A DNA stretch of 39,120 nt from Stieleria bergensis (GCA_007745635.1 CP036272.1:3556359-3595478); one strand, 5' to 3'. Shown: positions 17,328 through 26,685, counted from the stretch's first letter. Made by a program: numbers and translations. Notes: a model not told the origin generated them from the letters alone.

Positions 17328-17891
17328 TCATTCACTCGCTGAGTCTGGTTCAGACAGCGCGTTCCAGTCCTCCTCAGAGGCCATCGACTTTTGGTACTCC
17401 ATGACGATCTTCCAACCCGTCGCTGTCTTACGCAGCAAACCCTCAAAGTTGACGTATTGAACCACCTCCTCATCGCCCTCGCCCGTGCTGGTGTAACGAA
17501 AGATCCCCGTCTCATGAGCGGTCGTGTCGTCATGCAAACGCTGTGAGAAACGAAACTGCACGGAGGCCTTCATGCGTTTGGCCCGCGTCGCATCGAACCC
17601 GGACTTCCATCGCTGCAAGGCCTGCGTTAGTGGATAGCTTGTCTGCTTCACACCGGAGACCAGCACGCCCTCGGTGTGACAGGTCGCCGTGTAACCTTCA
17701 AAATCTCCTTCTCCAACACTGCGAGACACCTCGGCCCAGTAAGCGTTTAGCTCCGCGAGGGACTTCGTGGACTTTGTTTCCGGTTCATCCGCTTGGCAGA
17801 ACATCGCCTGCCCCAACAGTCCATGGGAAAGCATTGACTGACTGGCAACAACCAACAGGCCCCAGCACAGACCTCGAACCAACTGACTCAT
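17328..17891 (-). CDS. Exported NTF2-like (SnoaL/DUF4440-type) protein
   Basis: 187 residues from an ATG preceded by AGGGAG at good spacing. The N-terminus (VRGLCWGLLVVASQSMLSHG, then QAMFCQADE) is a signal peptide. The mature part, about 40-175, has the cone-shaped NTF2-like layout: a first helix LAELNAYWAEVSRSVGEGDFEGY, then TEGVLVSG, and beta strands ending in TGWKIVMEYQKS. Such domains bind small ligands or act as scaffolds. It ends in an acidic Ser-rich tail. The gene is monocistronic, downstream of the RND operon on the same strand with a strong hairpin between. Confidence 0.65.
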   Translation of the reverse strand: MSQLVRGLCWGLLVVASQSMLSHGLLGQAMFCQADEPETKSTKSLAELNAYWAEVSRSVGEGDFEGYTATCHTEGVLVSGVKQTSYPLTQALQRWKSGFDATRAKRMKASVQFRFSQRLHDDTTAHETGIFRYTSTGEGDEEVVQYVNFEGLLRKTATGWKIVMEYQKSMASEEDWNALSEPDSASE

Positions 17892-18024
17892 CTCTATTCT
17901 CCCTGTTCGTGCAACACACAGCTGTAAACCTCAACTCCCTCAAGCATAACGAACGCCTTTCCCTCCCATCGCTCCGCAGGCGAAAACAGTTCCAGCTTTT
18001 CTGCATCGACGCATTCAAGTTCGC

Positions 18025-18055
18025 TGAGGTGGCCCCCAAACCCCAGGCCACCTCA
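18025..18055. terminator. Strong hairpin downstream of the RND operon
   Basis: A perfect 10-bp inverted repeat, TGAGGTGGCC (18025-18034) and GGCCACCTCA (18046-18055), with an 11-nt C/A-rich loop. It lies about 160 bp past the stop of the RND adaptor gene and upstream of the NTF2-like gene, both on the minus strand. There is no T run on either side, so it may be an RNA-stabilising or factor-dependent terminator structure rather than a classical intrinsic terminator. Confidence 0.5.
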
Positions 18056-18217
18056 CTATCTCTTGGCCACTTCCTGGAACGATTGGACGGTCATACGCTT
18101 TGCCCAGTAAAGCAATGACGCGATCGCTCCAGCTAGCTGAATTCGCGACGCCCCGTCCTGCACAACCACCAAGCGTCTTCCATAGCACCGACTCATACTG
18201 ACGAAGATTCGCAGCGT

Positions 18218-19594
18218 CTAGTTCAACAAACGGACTTCTGTCCCGGACTGCAAGCGTTCATTGCCTTCGATAATCACGTGCTGCCCTTCCTGAATGTCAC
18301 CGAGTACCTCAACGGAGCTCTCGTGCGCAATTCCGATCGCTACTTCAACCTTCGTCGCAACCGTTTTCCCACCTTCCGACTCGCTGACAACCATCACCAC
18401 CGGCGTGGGTCCACCCAGCACCAGAGCGTCTTTGGAGACGGTGATGGCGGAACGTTTCGCGCCATAAACGGTTGCCCTGGCCTGCATGCCGTCGCGAAGC
18501 AAATAGACTCCATCGTGCTGTGGGTTCTGCAGACGAATCCGAACCGGGAACGTCCTCGCCCGCTGATCAGCACTCGGCCCGATCCCTTGAATCTTCCCTT
18601 CAAGAGTCCGCTCCCCATTGGGAAGGGCCGCTATCCAAAGCGGCACAATATCTCCTGCCCTGAGCTCATTGACAAGCGACTCCGGAACATGCACTACGAC
18701 ATCAATGGGATCCAGAGAAACAACCTCGGCGACAGGATCGCCACGGTTGACCCACTGGCCCACTTCGGTGTGTTTCTGGACAACGTGACCAGCAAACGGT
18801 GCCTCGATGGTGTGGTAGGACCGCAGAATGTTCAGATGAGCGACTTCTTGCTTTTGCTTTTCAACTTTCGCGACCGATTGAGCGATCTGTTCCCGGCGGG
18901 GACCAGCGATGATTAGATCATGATCCGCCTTGGACGCCACCAGTTTCTGCCTTGCCGCCTCGGCCACTGACTCCGCGGATTCGTATTCATCACCGGACGC
19001 CGCGTTACGGATCTTGAGACTTTCACTTCGCATCAGCCGTGCATCGGCAAGCTCTAAGATCGCCTGGGACGCCTCCCAATTTGCCTTCGCTCGGGCCACT
19101 TCTTCAGGACGGCTTCCGCTGCGAAGCTCCTCCAGTTCGTACTCTAGACGCTGCAGTTCTGCCGTCGCAGCAGCGATCTCTGCATCAATGGTCTCCGCGC
19201 TCAACTCTACGATTGGCTCCGCAGGTGACACGCCGTCCTCAGCCTCGTTGGCGGCAACGAGGTCACCGGACTCGACGTTCACTGCAATCACGCGTCCATC
19301 GACTGGGCTACCAACCACACTTCGACGAATTGCACTGACGGTTCCGACCAAAATAGATTCCGAAACAACCTCTTCGCGGATCGCCGGTTCAGCGTGAACC
19401 GCCGTTGCAGGTGAGGTGGCAGCAACGCCGGGCACATCGCTGCTATCAGTCGGTGTTGCCTCGCAGCCGGGCAACGAGCACATCAACACGCCGTACACGA
19501 ATCCCAGCACAGGCCAAACATTTGCCGGGCAGAAACAGGAAACACCGAACGGCTGCATCGTGTGTCCGAAGCTTTTTGATGGATTTGAATTCAT
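18218..19594 (-). CDS. RND efflux periplasmic adaptor (HlyD/MFP family), lipoprotein
   Basis: 458 residues. The N-terminus carries a hydrophobic stretch ending SLPGC, a lipobox-like site (imperfect), suggesting a lipid anchor at about residue 44. The core has the MFP order. The first lipoyl half contains VVGSPVDGRVIAVNVESGDLV (about 92-112). A long helical hairpin, about 130-245, is rich in Ala/Glu/Gln. The second lipoyl half is YHTIEAPFAGHVVQKHTEVGQWV, followed by the beta-barrel (PIDVVVHVPESLV) and a membrane-proximal domain. It links an RND pump to an outer-membrane channel. Its ATG overlaps the stop of the upstream pump gene as ATGA, so pump and adaptor are translationally coupled. Confidence 0.9.
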   Translation of the reverse strand: MNSNPSKSFGHTMQPFGVSCFCPANVWPVLGFVYGVLMCSLPGCEATPTDSSDVPGVAATSPATAVHAEPAIREEVVSESILVGTVSAIRRSVVGSPVDGRVIAVNVESGDLVAANEAEDGVSPAEPIVELSAETIDAEIAAATAELQRLEYELEELRSGSRPEEVARAKANWEASQAILELADARLMRSESLKIRNAASGDEYESAESVAEAARQKLVASKADHDLIIAGPRREQIAQSVAKVEKQKQEVAHLNILRSYHTIEAPFAGHVVQKHTEVGQWVNRGDPVAEVVSLDPIDVVVHVPESLVNELRAGDIVPLWIAALPNGERTLEGKIQGIGPSADQRARTFPVRIRLQNPQHDGVYLLRDGMQARATVYGAKRSAITVSKDALVLGGPTPVVMVVSESEGGKTVATKVEVAIGIAHESSVEVLGDIQEGQHVIIEGNERLQSGTEVRLLN

Positions 19595-22500
19595 GACAGA
19601 TTCGATTCTCTGACAGACAGGTTTGCCACCGATGCCTCTTGTTCACGGGGACTGAGATGATTTCCAACAGGGATCGGCGGATCGGCTAAAAGCGACTTGC
19701 GAGACATTGCTTGTCGCGCGTCCATCACAAGACTGAAAAAGCTAGGAACCAGGAACAGCGTCAACATCGTCGAAACGACCAACCCGCCCAGGACCACACA
19801 CCCAAGCCCTCGATAAAGCTCGCTGCCGGCACCCGGCATCACCACCAGCGGAAACAGCCCCAACACCGTCGTCCCGGTGGTCATAAAGATCGGCCGAATG
19901 CGACTGCGAACACTCTCCACAACGGCTTCCTGGGAAGACAGCTTCCCGGCGCTCAAGTGGCCAATCGAATGATGGACAATCAAGATAGCATTATTCACTG
20001 CTGTGCCAATCAGAATCACGAAGCCCAACATCGTGATAATATCCAGCGGTTGATCCGTCCACCAGTTGGCCAACCAAAGACAAGCGACTCCGCCTGCCGC
20101 CGCCAAGGGAACTGTCAAAATGATGACCAGGGGATAGACCCACGATTCGAACAGCCCCGCCATCAGCAAGTAAGTGATCACTAAGGCTAACAGCAGATTG
20201 AACCGCATCGCTTGCCAGGAATCGGAAAGACGGTCCGCGGTTCCGCCAAGAGACACTTGTAACCCGGCCGGGAGTGCTCCCTCGGCTTTCATGACATCGA
20301 TTACATCACGCTGGACCACCTCCAACGCTCGCCCCAGCGAGACGCCATCAGGAGGACGGACTTCAACGGTGATCGCTCGGCGTCGCTCAATGTGACGAAT
20401 CGACGGCGGACCACTGCTGATCTTGAACTCTGCCAGCGAGGACAGTGTTACCAGACTGGCGTCTCGGGTCACAACCGTCCGATTGCCAAGATCCTGGAGA
20501 TAGGACGCATCACTACCATCGCCAATGATCCGCAGATCGATCTTCTCTCCCTCGGTCGTATAGTCTGCCACAAACGCTCCGTCCGTCAGAGCATCCACGA
20601 TGTACCCCAGCTCCGTCGCGTTGATTCCTACTTCAGCGACCCGATCCCAGTGGGGCAACACATGCAATTCCGGATTTGCATTCCAAAGTCCCGGGACCGC
20701 AGAAGTTCTGGAGTCAGGGATCGCGGTTTCGATGCGTTGCTGAACCTGCTGGGCCAAACGAATGACCGCATCCAAATCTGGCCCTGTTAATTCGATATCG
20801 ATCTTGCGTGAAGAGCCAGGGAAAAGGCTCAGCTGATAAGCGCTTCCACGCATGTCAGGGATCTCAGCCGAAAGAGACTGTAGAACCGGTATCCACTGAC
20901 GAATTTTAGCCGGGTCTTCCGTTTGCACCTGGACCATCACTTCGTGTGGTTGAGCTCGTACAAGTAGATCGCTTAGCGCTGGCAGATCAAGCTGCTGCGC
21001 CTCGGGCGAAGAAGGATCAACCTCCCAGTACGGCAAAAACTTCTCGAAGAGCTTCCGCGAAATGGCCTCTGTCTTGTCGACGTTGTATCCAGGCGGCGGA
21101 TGCAACTTGCACATCACACGAGCCTTGTTTCCGTCTGGCAAGTATTCAACATCTGGGAACAGACACCAGCAAACAAAAAGGGCACCGCTAACAAACACGG
21201 TTACAATTGTCAGCCGACGAAGCATACTGGCCAGTAGCCATTGATTTGTATTGGCCACCCAGCAAACAAACCCTTTTGCCGCACGATCCACAACAGTGTT
21301 TGACGCAGAACGGTCGCTATCCTGCCCCGAAGCTAACAACCGAGCCGAAGCCGTCGGAATCAGCGTGATGGACACAATCAATGACAATCCCACCGCGGCG
21401 CTGATCGCGAGGGCAATGTCACGAAACAACTGGCCGGCTTCCTCTTGAGTAAACAAAACGGGAACGAAGACGGCCAAGGTTGTCAACGTAGACGCCAGGA
21501 CAGCGCCCCAGACCTCTCGCGTGCCTTGGATTGCCGCCTCTCGCGGAGTCGCTCCGCGTTGGAATTTTCGATAGATGTTCTCCAGGACCACCACCGAGTT
21601 GTCAACGATCATCCCAACCGCAAACGCTAGACCGGCAAGACTGACAACATTCAAGGAGCGACCTAGCAAACGCAAGATCAGAAACGTGCCAACGATACTG
21701 GTGGGAACAGCGATCGCGATGACGATCGTCGAACGAGCACTCCGCAGAAAAGCAAGCAAGACCAAAACGGTAAGGATCCCACCGATCACGATATTCTGCT
21801 TGACCAGTCCTACTGACGAATCAATGTAGTCAGCGTCGCTCCAGACTTCAGTGAGCTTCATCCCGCGCTGAGCAAGCAGCCCTTCATTGAGCTCTGTCGA
21901 AACGGCTCGCAACTCGTCAACGATTTCCAACACATTGGAACCGGTTTCAGGAAGCACTCCGAGTCCGATCAATTCGCTTCCGCCGCGACGATACGAATCG
22001 GTGGCCCGCCGGTAACCCAGCCGCACCTTCGCTACGTCTCCGACATAGGTCGTCACATCATCCTGCGTGGCAATGATCGTGCGTTCAATTTGTGTCGGTG
22101 CCGAGAACTGACCGAGTGTCCGAACAACATAGCGACGTTTTCCATCCCAAATCTCACCACCGGATGTGTCCTTGTTGCGGCTGCGCAGCGCGGTACGTAA
22201 GTCATCAATCGTCAGCCCACGAGCTGCGAGTCGCTCCGGATCAACGATCACCTGCATCTCTTCGGCCTGACCGCCCATCAAGAACGTATCGGCAACACCA
22301 CGAACTCGATCAAAACGTGACTTCACATGTTCATCGATGAAACGCCTGGTTTTCCTGATGTCAGCAATCTCAACAAGGTCACCAATCTCGGGAAATTCTC
22401 CTGACAATTGATTGATCCGATACAACCGCAGATCCCATTTGTGAGCGTCCAAAAGCGGTTGGCAGACGGCGTCCAAATGAGGGTGTCGCCGAACAAAGTC

Positions 22501-22953
22501 CCGAAGCTCCGCGTCAGAAGGAACACGGGGACTGAGAACATACCAGCAGACCGGCCGGTCAGAGAGATTGGCCGTCGAAATGATCGGCTCGAATGCGTCA
22601 TCAGGGAATTCACGCAGTTGATTGATACGCGAATTCAGTTCAAGCATTGCAAGGGTGATGTCAGTCCCAACCGGAAACTCCATCGTGACCGACCCCTGGG
22701 AGTAATGACTCCAGGATGTCATTTTTGTCATGCCCTTGATGTCTTTGAGCTGCTCCTCCAAACTCTGGACAATCTCATGCTCGACCTCATATGGACTTGC
22801 CCCTGGCCACACAACCGAAACCGAGATCGTCGGCTTCTTCACCTCCGGTGTCAGCTGAATCGGAATCTGCCAAAGCGCGATGCAACCAAATAGCACCACG
22901 CCGATCATGGTCACGGCGACTTTGACAGGATTTCGAACGCAAAACTCAATCAC
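19591..22953 (-). CDS. RND family efflux pump, inner-membrane subunit (AcrB-like)
   Basis: 1120 residues, with the RND layout: TM1 (MIGVVLFGCIALWQ), a large periplasmic loop starting TPEVKKPTISVSVVWPGASP, TM2-TM6, a second periplasmic loop, and TM8-TM12 near the end. TM4 contains GMIVDNSVVVLENI, with Asp451 at the proton-relay position. The second Asp of the AcrB pair is Asn here, as in some SwrC-like pumps. The first loop has an insert of about 60 residues (around 135-195, RHPHLDAVCQPLLDAHKW) compared with AcrB. The pump is driven by the proton gradient and exports hydrophobic or amphiphilic compounds; the substrate is unknown. No TolC-type channel gene is present in this window. It precedes the adaptor gene, opposite to the usual adaptor-first order. 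Confidence 0.93.
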   Translation of the reverse strand: MIEFCVRNPVKVAVTMIGVVLFGCIALWQIPIQLTPEVKKPTISVSVVWPGASPYEVEHEIVQSLEEQLKDIKGMTKMTSWSHYSQGSVTMEFPVGTDITLAMLELNSRINQLREFPDDAFEPIISTANLSDRPVCWYVLSPRVPSDAELRDFVRRHPHLDAVCQPLLDAHKWDLRLYRINQLSGEFPEIGDLVEIADIRKTRRFIDEHVKSRFDRVRGVADTFLMGGQAEEMQVIVDPERLAARGLTIDDLRTALRSRNKDTSGGEIWDGKRRYVVRTLGQFSAPTQIERTIIATQDDVTTYVGDVAKVRLGYRRATDSYRRGGSELIGLGVLPETGSNVLEIVDELRAVSTELNEGLLAQRGMKLTEVWSDADYIDSSVGLVKQNIVIGGILTVLVLLAFLRSARSTIVIAIAVPTSIVGTFLILRLLGRSLNVVSLAGLAFAVGMIVDNSVVVLENIYRKFQRGATPREAAIQGTREVWGAVLASTLTTLAVFVPVLFTQEEAGQLFRDIALAISAAVGLSLIVSITLIPTASARLLASGQDSDRSASNTVVDRAAKGFVCWVANTNQWLLASMLRRLTIVTVFVSGALFVCWCLFPDVEYLPDGNKARVMCKLHPPPGYNVDKTEAISRKLFEKFLPYWEVDPSSPEAQQLDLPALSDLLVRAQPHEVMVQVQTEDPAKIRQWIPVLQSLSAEIPDMRGSAYQLSLFPGSSRKIDIELTGPDLDAVIRLAQQVQQRIETAIPDSRTSAVPGLWNANPELHVLPHWDRVAEVGINATELGYIVDALTDGAFVADYTTEGEKIDLRIIGDGSDASYLQDLGNRTVVTRDASLVTLSSLAEFKISSGPPSIRHIERRRAITVEVRPPDGVSLGRALEVVQRDVIDVMKAEGALPAGLQVSLGGTADRLSDSWQAMRFNLLLALVITYLLMAGLFESWVYPLVIILTVPLAAAGGVACLWLANWWTDQPLDIITMLGFVILIGTAVNNAILIVHHSIGHLSAGKLSSQEAVVESVRSRIRPIFMTTGTTVLGLFPLVVMPGAGSELYRGLGCVVLGGLVVSTMLTLFLVPSFFSLVMDARQAMSRKSLLADPPIPVGNHLSPREQEASVANLSVRESNLS

Positions 22954-23713
22954 AACGGGGAAATTCTCTCGATCAGGACGGTCTCTGATGCTTCACGCAA
23001 CCGCATTCCAGTAAACGAAACACCTTTCAAGTCTGCACGAATCAACAAGCCTAATCAGAGGAGTGTCCCTTGAGTCGTTCTGCCAGCCTGGGACGTCCCG
23101 GTTTACAGCTCTTATGCCGGACCCTAACTCCTGATCCGGTGGCGAGGCCCAAATCGATCCAGATTCCTTCGCAGATTGAGCCCAGAACGACCCGAGACAA
23201 ATCGTCGCTCCAATCAGCCGTTCAAAATCCTTTGTCAGGCCAATCTACAGGCCCGCAGCCATTGATTCTCATCAGCAGGATTCATGGTTCCAGTTCGCTC
23301 CTCGCAACATCCAAAACCCTACTACTCACTAAACGCGCAAAACTCCCCTTCCATGGACACCCTTTTCCGCGATTTCCCAAACCAAAGCCAAGCGGAGCCT
23401 CCCCAAGGCCCCTCCGGCTCAATTCAAGCATCCCGCGTTAACGTTGCCAGGTCTGTCATCACCGCTTGGTCTGTAACACTGCTTGGTCTGTAACACTGCT
23501 TGGTCTGTAACACTGCTTGGCAAGTAACTCGGAGAAGAGCCAGACTCCGACAGGCTCATCAACTGTCCAGACTGTCCCCTGAGACTCTCACTGGTCTCTC
23601 CGTCAACAACGAATCGAATCGAGTGTTTGATGACGGAGTTTTCCTTGTCTCGCGTCTGTTGTCACATAGAGCCGCGCCAGATCCTAACAACTGGCGGAGC
23701 TTACGCCGCTCGT
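22954..23713. other. 760-bp intergenic region with no convincing gene
   Basis: Upstream of the RND pump gene. Open frames here (for example 23070-23441 on plus) are Ser/Pro/Leu-rich without motifs, and I do not accept them. It holds the 17-bp tandem repeat at 23464-23514 and presumably the RND promoter; no clear -35/-10 pair was recognised. Confidence 0.6.
23464..23514. repeat. 17-bp tandem repeat, three copies, intergenic
   Basis: Three perfect copies of GCTTGGTCTGTAACACT follow each other at 23464-23480, 23481-23497 and 23498-23514; a degenerate fourth (GCTTGGCAAGTAACT) follows. The unit shares only the core AACACTGC (across the unit junction) with the minisatellite at 17041. The length is not divisible by three, which argues against coding. 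Confidence 0.93.
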
Positions 23714-24190
23714 TCAGCGAACAGATCGAACAACGATCTTCACCTTCCGCGGATGACCGTCCGAAATGACTTGACAAAGTCCTGGCTTGCCGTCCTTCTC
23801 TCCCAGATGAGTCCGCGAATCTCCATCGAGAACGAACGTCGTCAGGTAGTATCTGCGGCGTGGCTTGACTTTTCCCTTGGCACCAATTTCAATTTTCAAC
23901 TCCGTCGCTTTTCCCTCGGAATGAGAGAACGGGTCTTTCGAAATCTTCTCAACGAGATCGGCACCAACATCAGCCAACAGCGGATCATACTCGTACAGCC
24001 GAAGCTCAAGCGTACGGTCGGTGAACGACGCAAGTTCCTTTGGCAGCGTCACCGTGGCGGTCACTTTCGTCGATTCGTCGGTCTTGTCCTCAGCCATCAA
24101 CCGTGCTGAACCAAACAGGGCAAAAGTAAACAATGCTGAACCAAACACGGCGATGGCAAGCATTGCAGTTTGTCTCGGAAAACGATTCAT
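23714..24190 (-). CDS. Exported protein of unknown function
   Basis: 158 residues from the ATG at 24190 (MNRFPRQTAMLAIAVFG), which opens a signal peptide ending near LMAED. The mature part is beta-rich: VTATVTLPKELASFTDRTLELRLYEYDP, then a charged section, GKVKPRRRYYLTTFVLDGD and a C-terminal RKVKIVVRSV. The pattern (a strand pair, then a YY-TTFVLDG strand) vaguely recalls the YbaY-like beta domain, but I cannot assign it. The signal peptide contains a 30-bp in-frame duplication. It is the first of a run of short minus-strand genes. Confidence 0.6.
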   Translation of the reverse strand: MNRFPRQTAMLAIAVFGSALFTFALFGSARLMAEDKTDESTKVTATVTLPKELASFTDRTLELRLYEYDPLLADVGADLVEKISKDPFSHSEGKATELKIEIGAKGKVKPRRRYYLTTFVLDGDSRTHLGEKDGKPGLCQVISDGHPRKVKIVVRSVR

Positions 24191-24316
24191 GATGTAAACT
24201 CGCTGATTAATGGGACTTAAAACACACAACGACGGCATCACCAGGCGACGACGATCCACGCTGTTAGCCAGTTCCGCCGCGCCGCCTTAAGAGATTGCTC
24301 GCTGTCAGCTGATTGC

Positions 24317-24844
24317 CTACCAACCAAATGGAACCCAGTAGATTTTGTCGGCCAACTGAACGAACCGCAGCTTACCGATTTCATGACGGTCTGAATCGGG
24401 CACCTTGATCTTTATCTTGATCGAGTGCAGCTTTGCTTCCGCTTTGCCATCGCCGAACGCCTTGGTGACCGACGCCTTGGTGACAGAAACGAGTTCCTCG
24501 GCCGTCACCAGATCAGCGAACTGGAGCTCATTGAATGACTGATTAACCAACGAAGCTGACCTAAAGTTCTTAGTCAAGAATCTATTGACATCTTCAAGTT
24601 CCTCCTTCAAGTCCGGCGAAACCGAATCCAAATCGGGATACAGCTTGAATCCAGACGCCTGACCATCAGCAATGTGTTCAAAGACTCCCTCCACGTCCTG
24701 TTTGTCGATCAGAACGAGGCACTTTCGGAACAGCACAATGCACCGAGTGCGAGTGTCCAGCGGCCGAAACGTGTCTTCCGCTAACAAGACTGGCGAACAC
24801 AACAAGAGTGCGCTGACGGCGATGATGGTGTGAGCTAGTTTCAT
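24317..24844 (-). CDS. Exported protein of unknown function
   Basis: 175 residues from the ATG at 24844, chosen because it opens a clean signal peptide (LAHTIIAVSALLLCSPVLLAE); the frame runs upstream without coding character. The mature part is mostly helical and charged (TRCIVLFRKCLVLIDKQDVEGVFEHI, ELEDVNRFLTKNF) and ends with two beta strands (LHSIKIKIKVP, GKLRFVQLADKIYWVPFGW). That is the plan of small alpha+beta ligand-binding or immunity-like domains, but no family was recognised. It stands alone, 126 bp from the previous gene. Confidence 0.6.
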   Translation of the reverse strand: MKLAHTIIAVSALLLCSPVLLAEDTFRPLDTRTRCIVLFRKCLVLIDKQDVEGVFEHIADGQASGFKLYPDLDSVSPDLKEELEDVNRFLTKNFRSASLVNQSFNELQFADLVTAEELVSVTKASVTKAFGDGKAEAKLHSIKIKIKVPDSDRHEIGKLRFVQLADKIYWVPFGW

Positions 24845-25248
24845 GACGTATTTGATAGGAATGGGGAGCGAAATCGATCGCAGAGACAACCAGGAGGTTA
24901 GCTTATCCAGCCCTCTGTACCAACATACCCGAGACGCATTATCAATGCAGAGCGACAGATGACATCCCTCCCCATGAAACCACACGCTGCCTAAAGCGTT
25001 AACACAGCGTCCATCGCGATGTCCTTTAGGGCCTCGCTGCCCCATTTTCCGTGCCGATCCGACGCAACGGATTTCTTGAATCTGGATCCTCGATTGCACG
25101 ACAAAATCTGCAAAACCACTAAGGTTTCGTCAACAGATTGGTCCGATAGAGTCGCGTGGGACAACGTAAGATCAAAACAGACCATACGGCAACGAGCGAT
25201 TGCCCATGCTCAAAACGCCTGAACTGGGGGCTCTCATGCACTTCGCAG
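24845..25248. other. 404-bp intergenic region
   Basis: No convincing gene on either strand. Two short inverted repeats are visible (ACGCTG...CAGCGT at about 24982-25009 and GCATT-ATC-AATGC), neither followed by a T run. Confidence 0.5.
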
Positions 25249-25878
25249 CTAGTTGCTTCTCCGCACAATGGCAAGCATTGTTTTGGCGAGTTGCGGGATG
25301 CGTCCAACTCGATCAATGCGTTCGACGGTCAGACCAGCCTCAGTTAGCAGCTGTGTGAGAGTCTTGGGGGACCAAAATTTGATGTGACCATGATCCCAAA
25401 GAGCCGTAAAGTGCTTATCCATTTTGCCTGTCAGGGCGAGCGCAAGATTCTTGCAATACCCATGGTACGGAGTCGAAATCAGCGCGTACCCACCGGGCGA
25501 CAGAAGATTGTAAACGCACTTCGCGTAGTCTCGCGGAGCATACACGTGTTCAACCACCTCGAGACTAGTCAACAACGAAAAGCTGCCAAAGGTCTCATGC
25601 AGCGGATCATAAGCAGACCCAACCTTCAAATTGATTGACGGGTGAGCGGCATTGGCCGCAGCAATGCCCGTCTCTGAGGGATCAACGCCACTGACAGTGA
25701 ACCCCTTTTGGTCCAACCAGCTTGCGACAGCACCATTGCCGCAACCAAGGTCAAAGGCCGTTGATGGCTCGATTTGAAAGTCACTCAATGCCTTTTCGAT
25801 CGCAGGCAACAGGTACGAATGCACGCACCCGCATTCCGATTCGGAGTAACGGTATCCAGAAATGTCAGTCTCGGTCAC
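25249..25878 (-). CDS. Class I SAM-dependent methyltransferase
   Basis: I place the start at a GTG at 25878, because AAGGAG lies nine bases upstream and the protein then opens VTETDISGYRYSESECGC; tandem ATGs at 25965 and 25962 have no such site. From the GTG, 209 residues. Motif I is AFDLGCGNGA (about 41-50), with a following acidic strand GFTVSGVDPSE that contacts SAM. Post-motif SLEVVEHVYAPRDY and LLSPGGYALISTPYHGY match the UbiG/Methyltransf_23 group. The first part, with a conserved YSESE...HSYL, suggests a small-molecule or glycan-linked acceptor, but the substrate is unknown. Confidence 0.85.
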   Translation of the reverse strand: MTETDISGYRYSESECGCVHSYLLPAIEKALSDFQIEPSTAFDLGCGNGAVASWLDQKGFTVSGVDPSETGIAAANAAHPSINLKVGSAYDPLHETFGSFSLLTSLEVVEHVYAPRDYAKCVYNLLSPGGYALISTPYHGYCKNLALALTGKMDKHFTALWDHGHIKFWSPKTLTQLLTEAGLTVERIDRVGRIPQLAKTMLAIVRRSN

Positions 25879-26056
25879 AATAAGCCTCTCCTTGATGCCA
25901 ACCTGGTTGAACCAAGCATGCGTGCGAACCCGTGCAATGCCACGCGAACGTGCTATCCTCATCATGCAGCGACAGAAACTAACTCCAACAATGACAAGCG
26001 TAACCTGCCGTGGGCCGCACGGTCAACACGTTTTGAAAAAGGTTCCCGGGCACGAT

Positions 26057-26566
26057 TCACTTATCTGTGATCCCGTGACCAAGCGGCGTCAGGATCGGCG
26101 GACTACCAATTGACACCTCTGATTGATGGCAAGCGTTACAACTGGCGGTCATCAAAAGATAACCGCGTTTGGCGGCCGCAAAGTCTTTCTCTTTCGCCGC
26201 ACGATACAACGCTGTTGCATGTTTCTTGACGGCAATGCTGTTCTCTGGCCAGTTCTGTTTTGCCTTCGGTTTGAACGCATTGGACGAACGCCGCCGAAGC
26301 AGACTCCCACCACCTTCTGCCAACAACAATGCTTCTGATCGCATCCGGCCCCAGTCCGATGCGTCCTTTGGCTCGGCAAGCATGACCGGTTTAAGCCTCC
26401 GGTAAGACGGCGCGAACAAGTAGGACATGTGCAGGCTGATGCTATCTTCCACCGGCTTCTTGTTCGCTTCGTCTTGCTCAGCGGTCGGCTCTGTAGCACC
26501 GACAACTGCAGGAACCTGCAACAAACCAAACACCAGCACTTGTCCGACAAAAAAGGAAACCTTCAT
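26057..26566 (-). CDS. Exported cytochrome c'-like haem protein
   Basis: 169 residues from the ATG at 26566, which opens a signal peptide (VSFFVGQVLVFGLLQVPAVVG). The mature part is helical (HMSYLFAPSYRRLKPVM, SDWGRMRSEALLLAEGG, HATALYRAAKEKDFAAAK). A single C-N-A-C-H haem site (Cys143, Cys146, His147) sits close to the C-terminus, followed by about 20 residues. A four-helix bundle with a C-terminal CxxCH is the pattern of cytochrome c' and its relatives, which bind NO or carry electrons in the periplasm. No oxidoreductase partner is adjacent. Confidence 0.75.
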   Translation of the reverse strand: MKVSFFVGQVLVFGLLQVPAVVGATEPTAEQDEANKKPVEDSISLHMSYLFAPSYRRLKPVMLAEPKDASDWGRMRSEALLLAEGGGSLLRRRSSNAFKPKAKQNWPENSIAVKKHATALYRAAKEKDFAAAKRGYLLMTASCNACHQSEVSIGSPPILTPLGHGITDK

Positions 26567-26685
26567 TTGGCTCTCACCTCTCCATGGATAACATTTCGAA
26601 TCACCGGGCCGTGACCGGAGAATCTCCAACTAAAACCGGATCGAACACGACTCCGATGAACACATCGAGGATAGCGTCTTGCTCA

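Noticed and set aside
26010..26045. AAC...CCGTG/CACGG...GTT element as attC
   Set aside because: Stem of five pairs only; no extrahelical base or box consensus.
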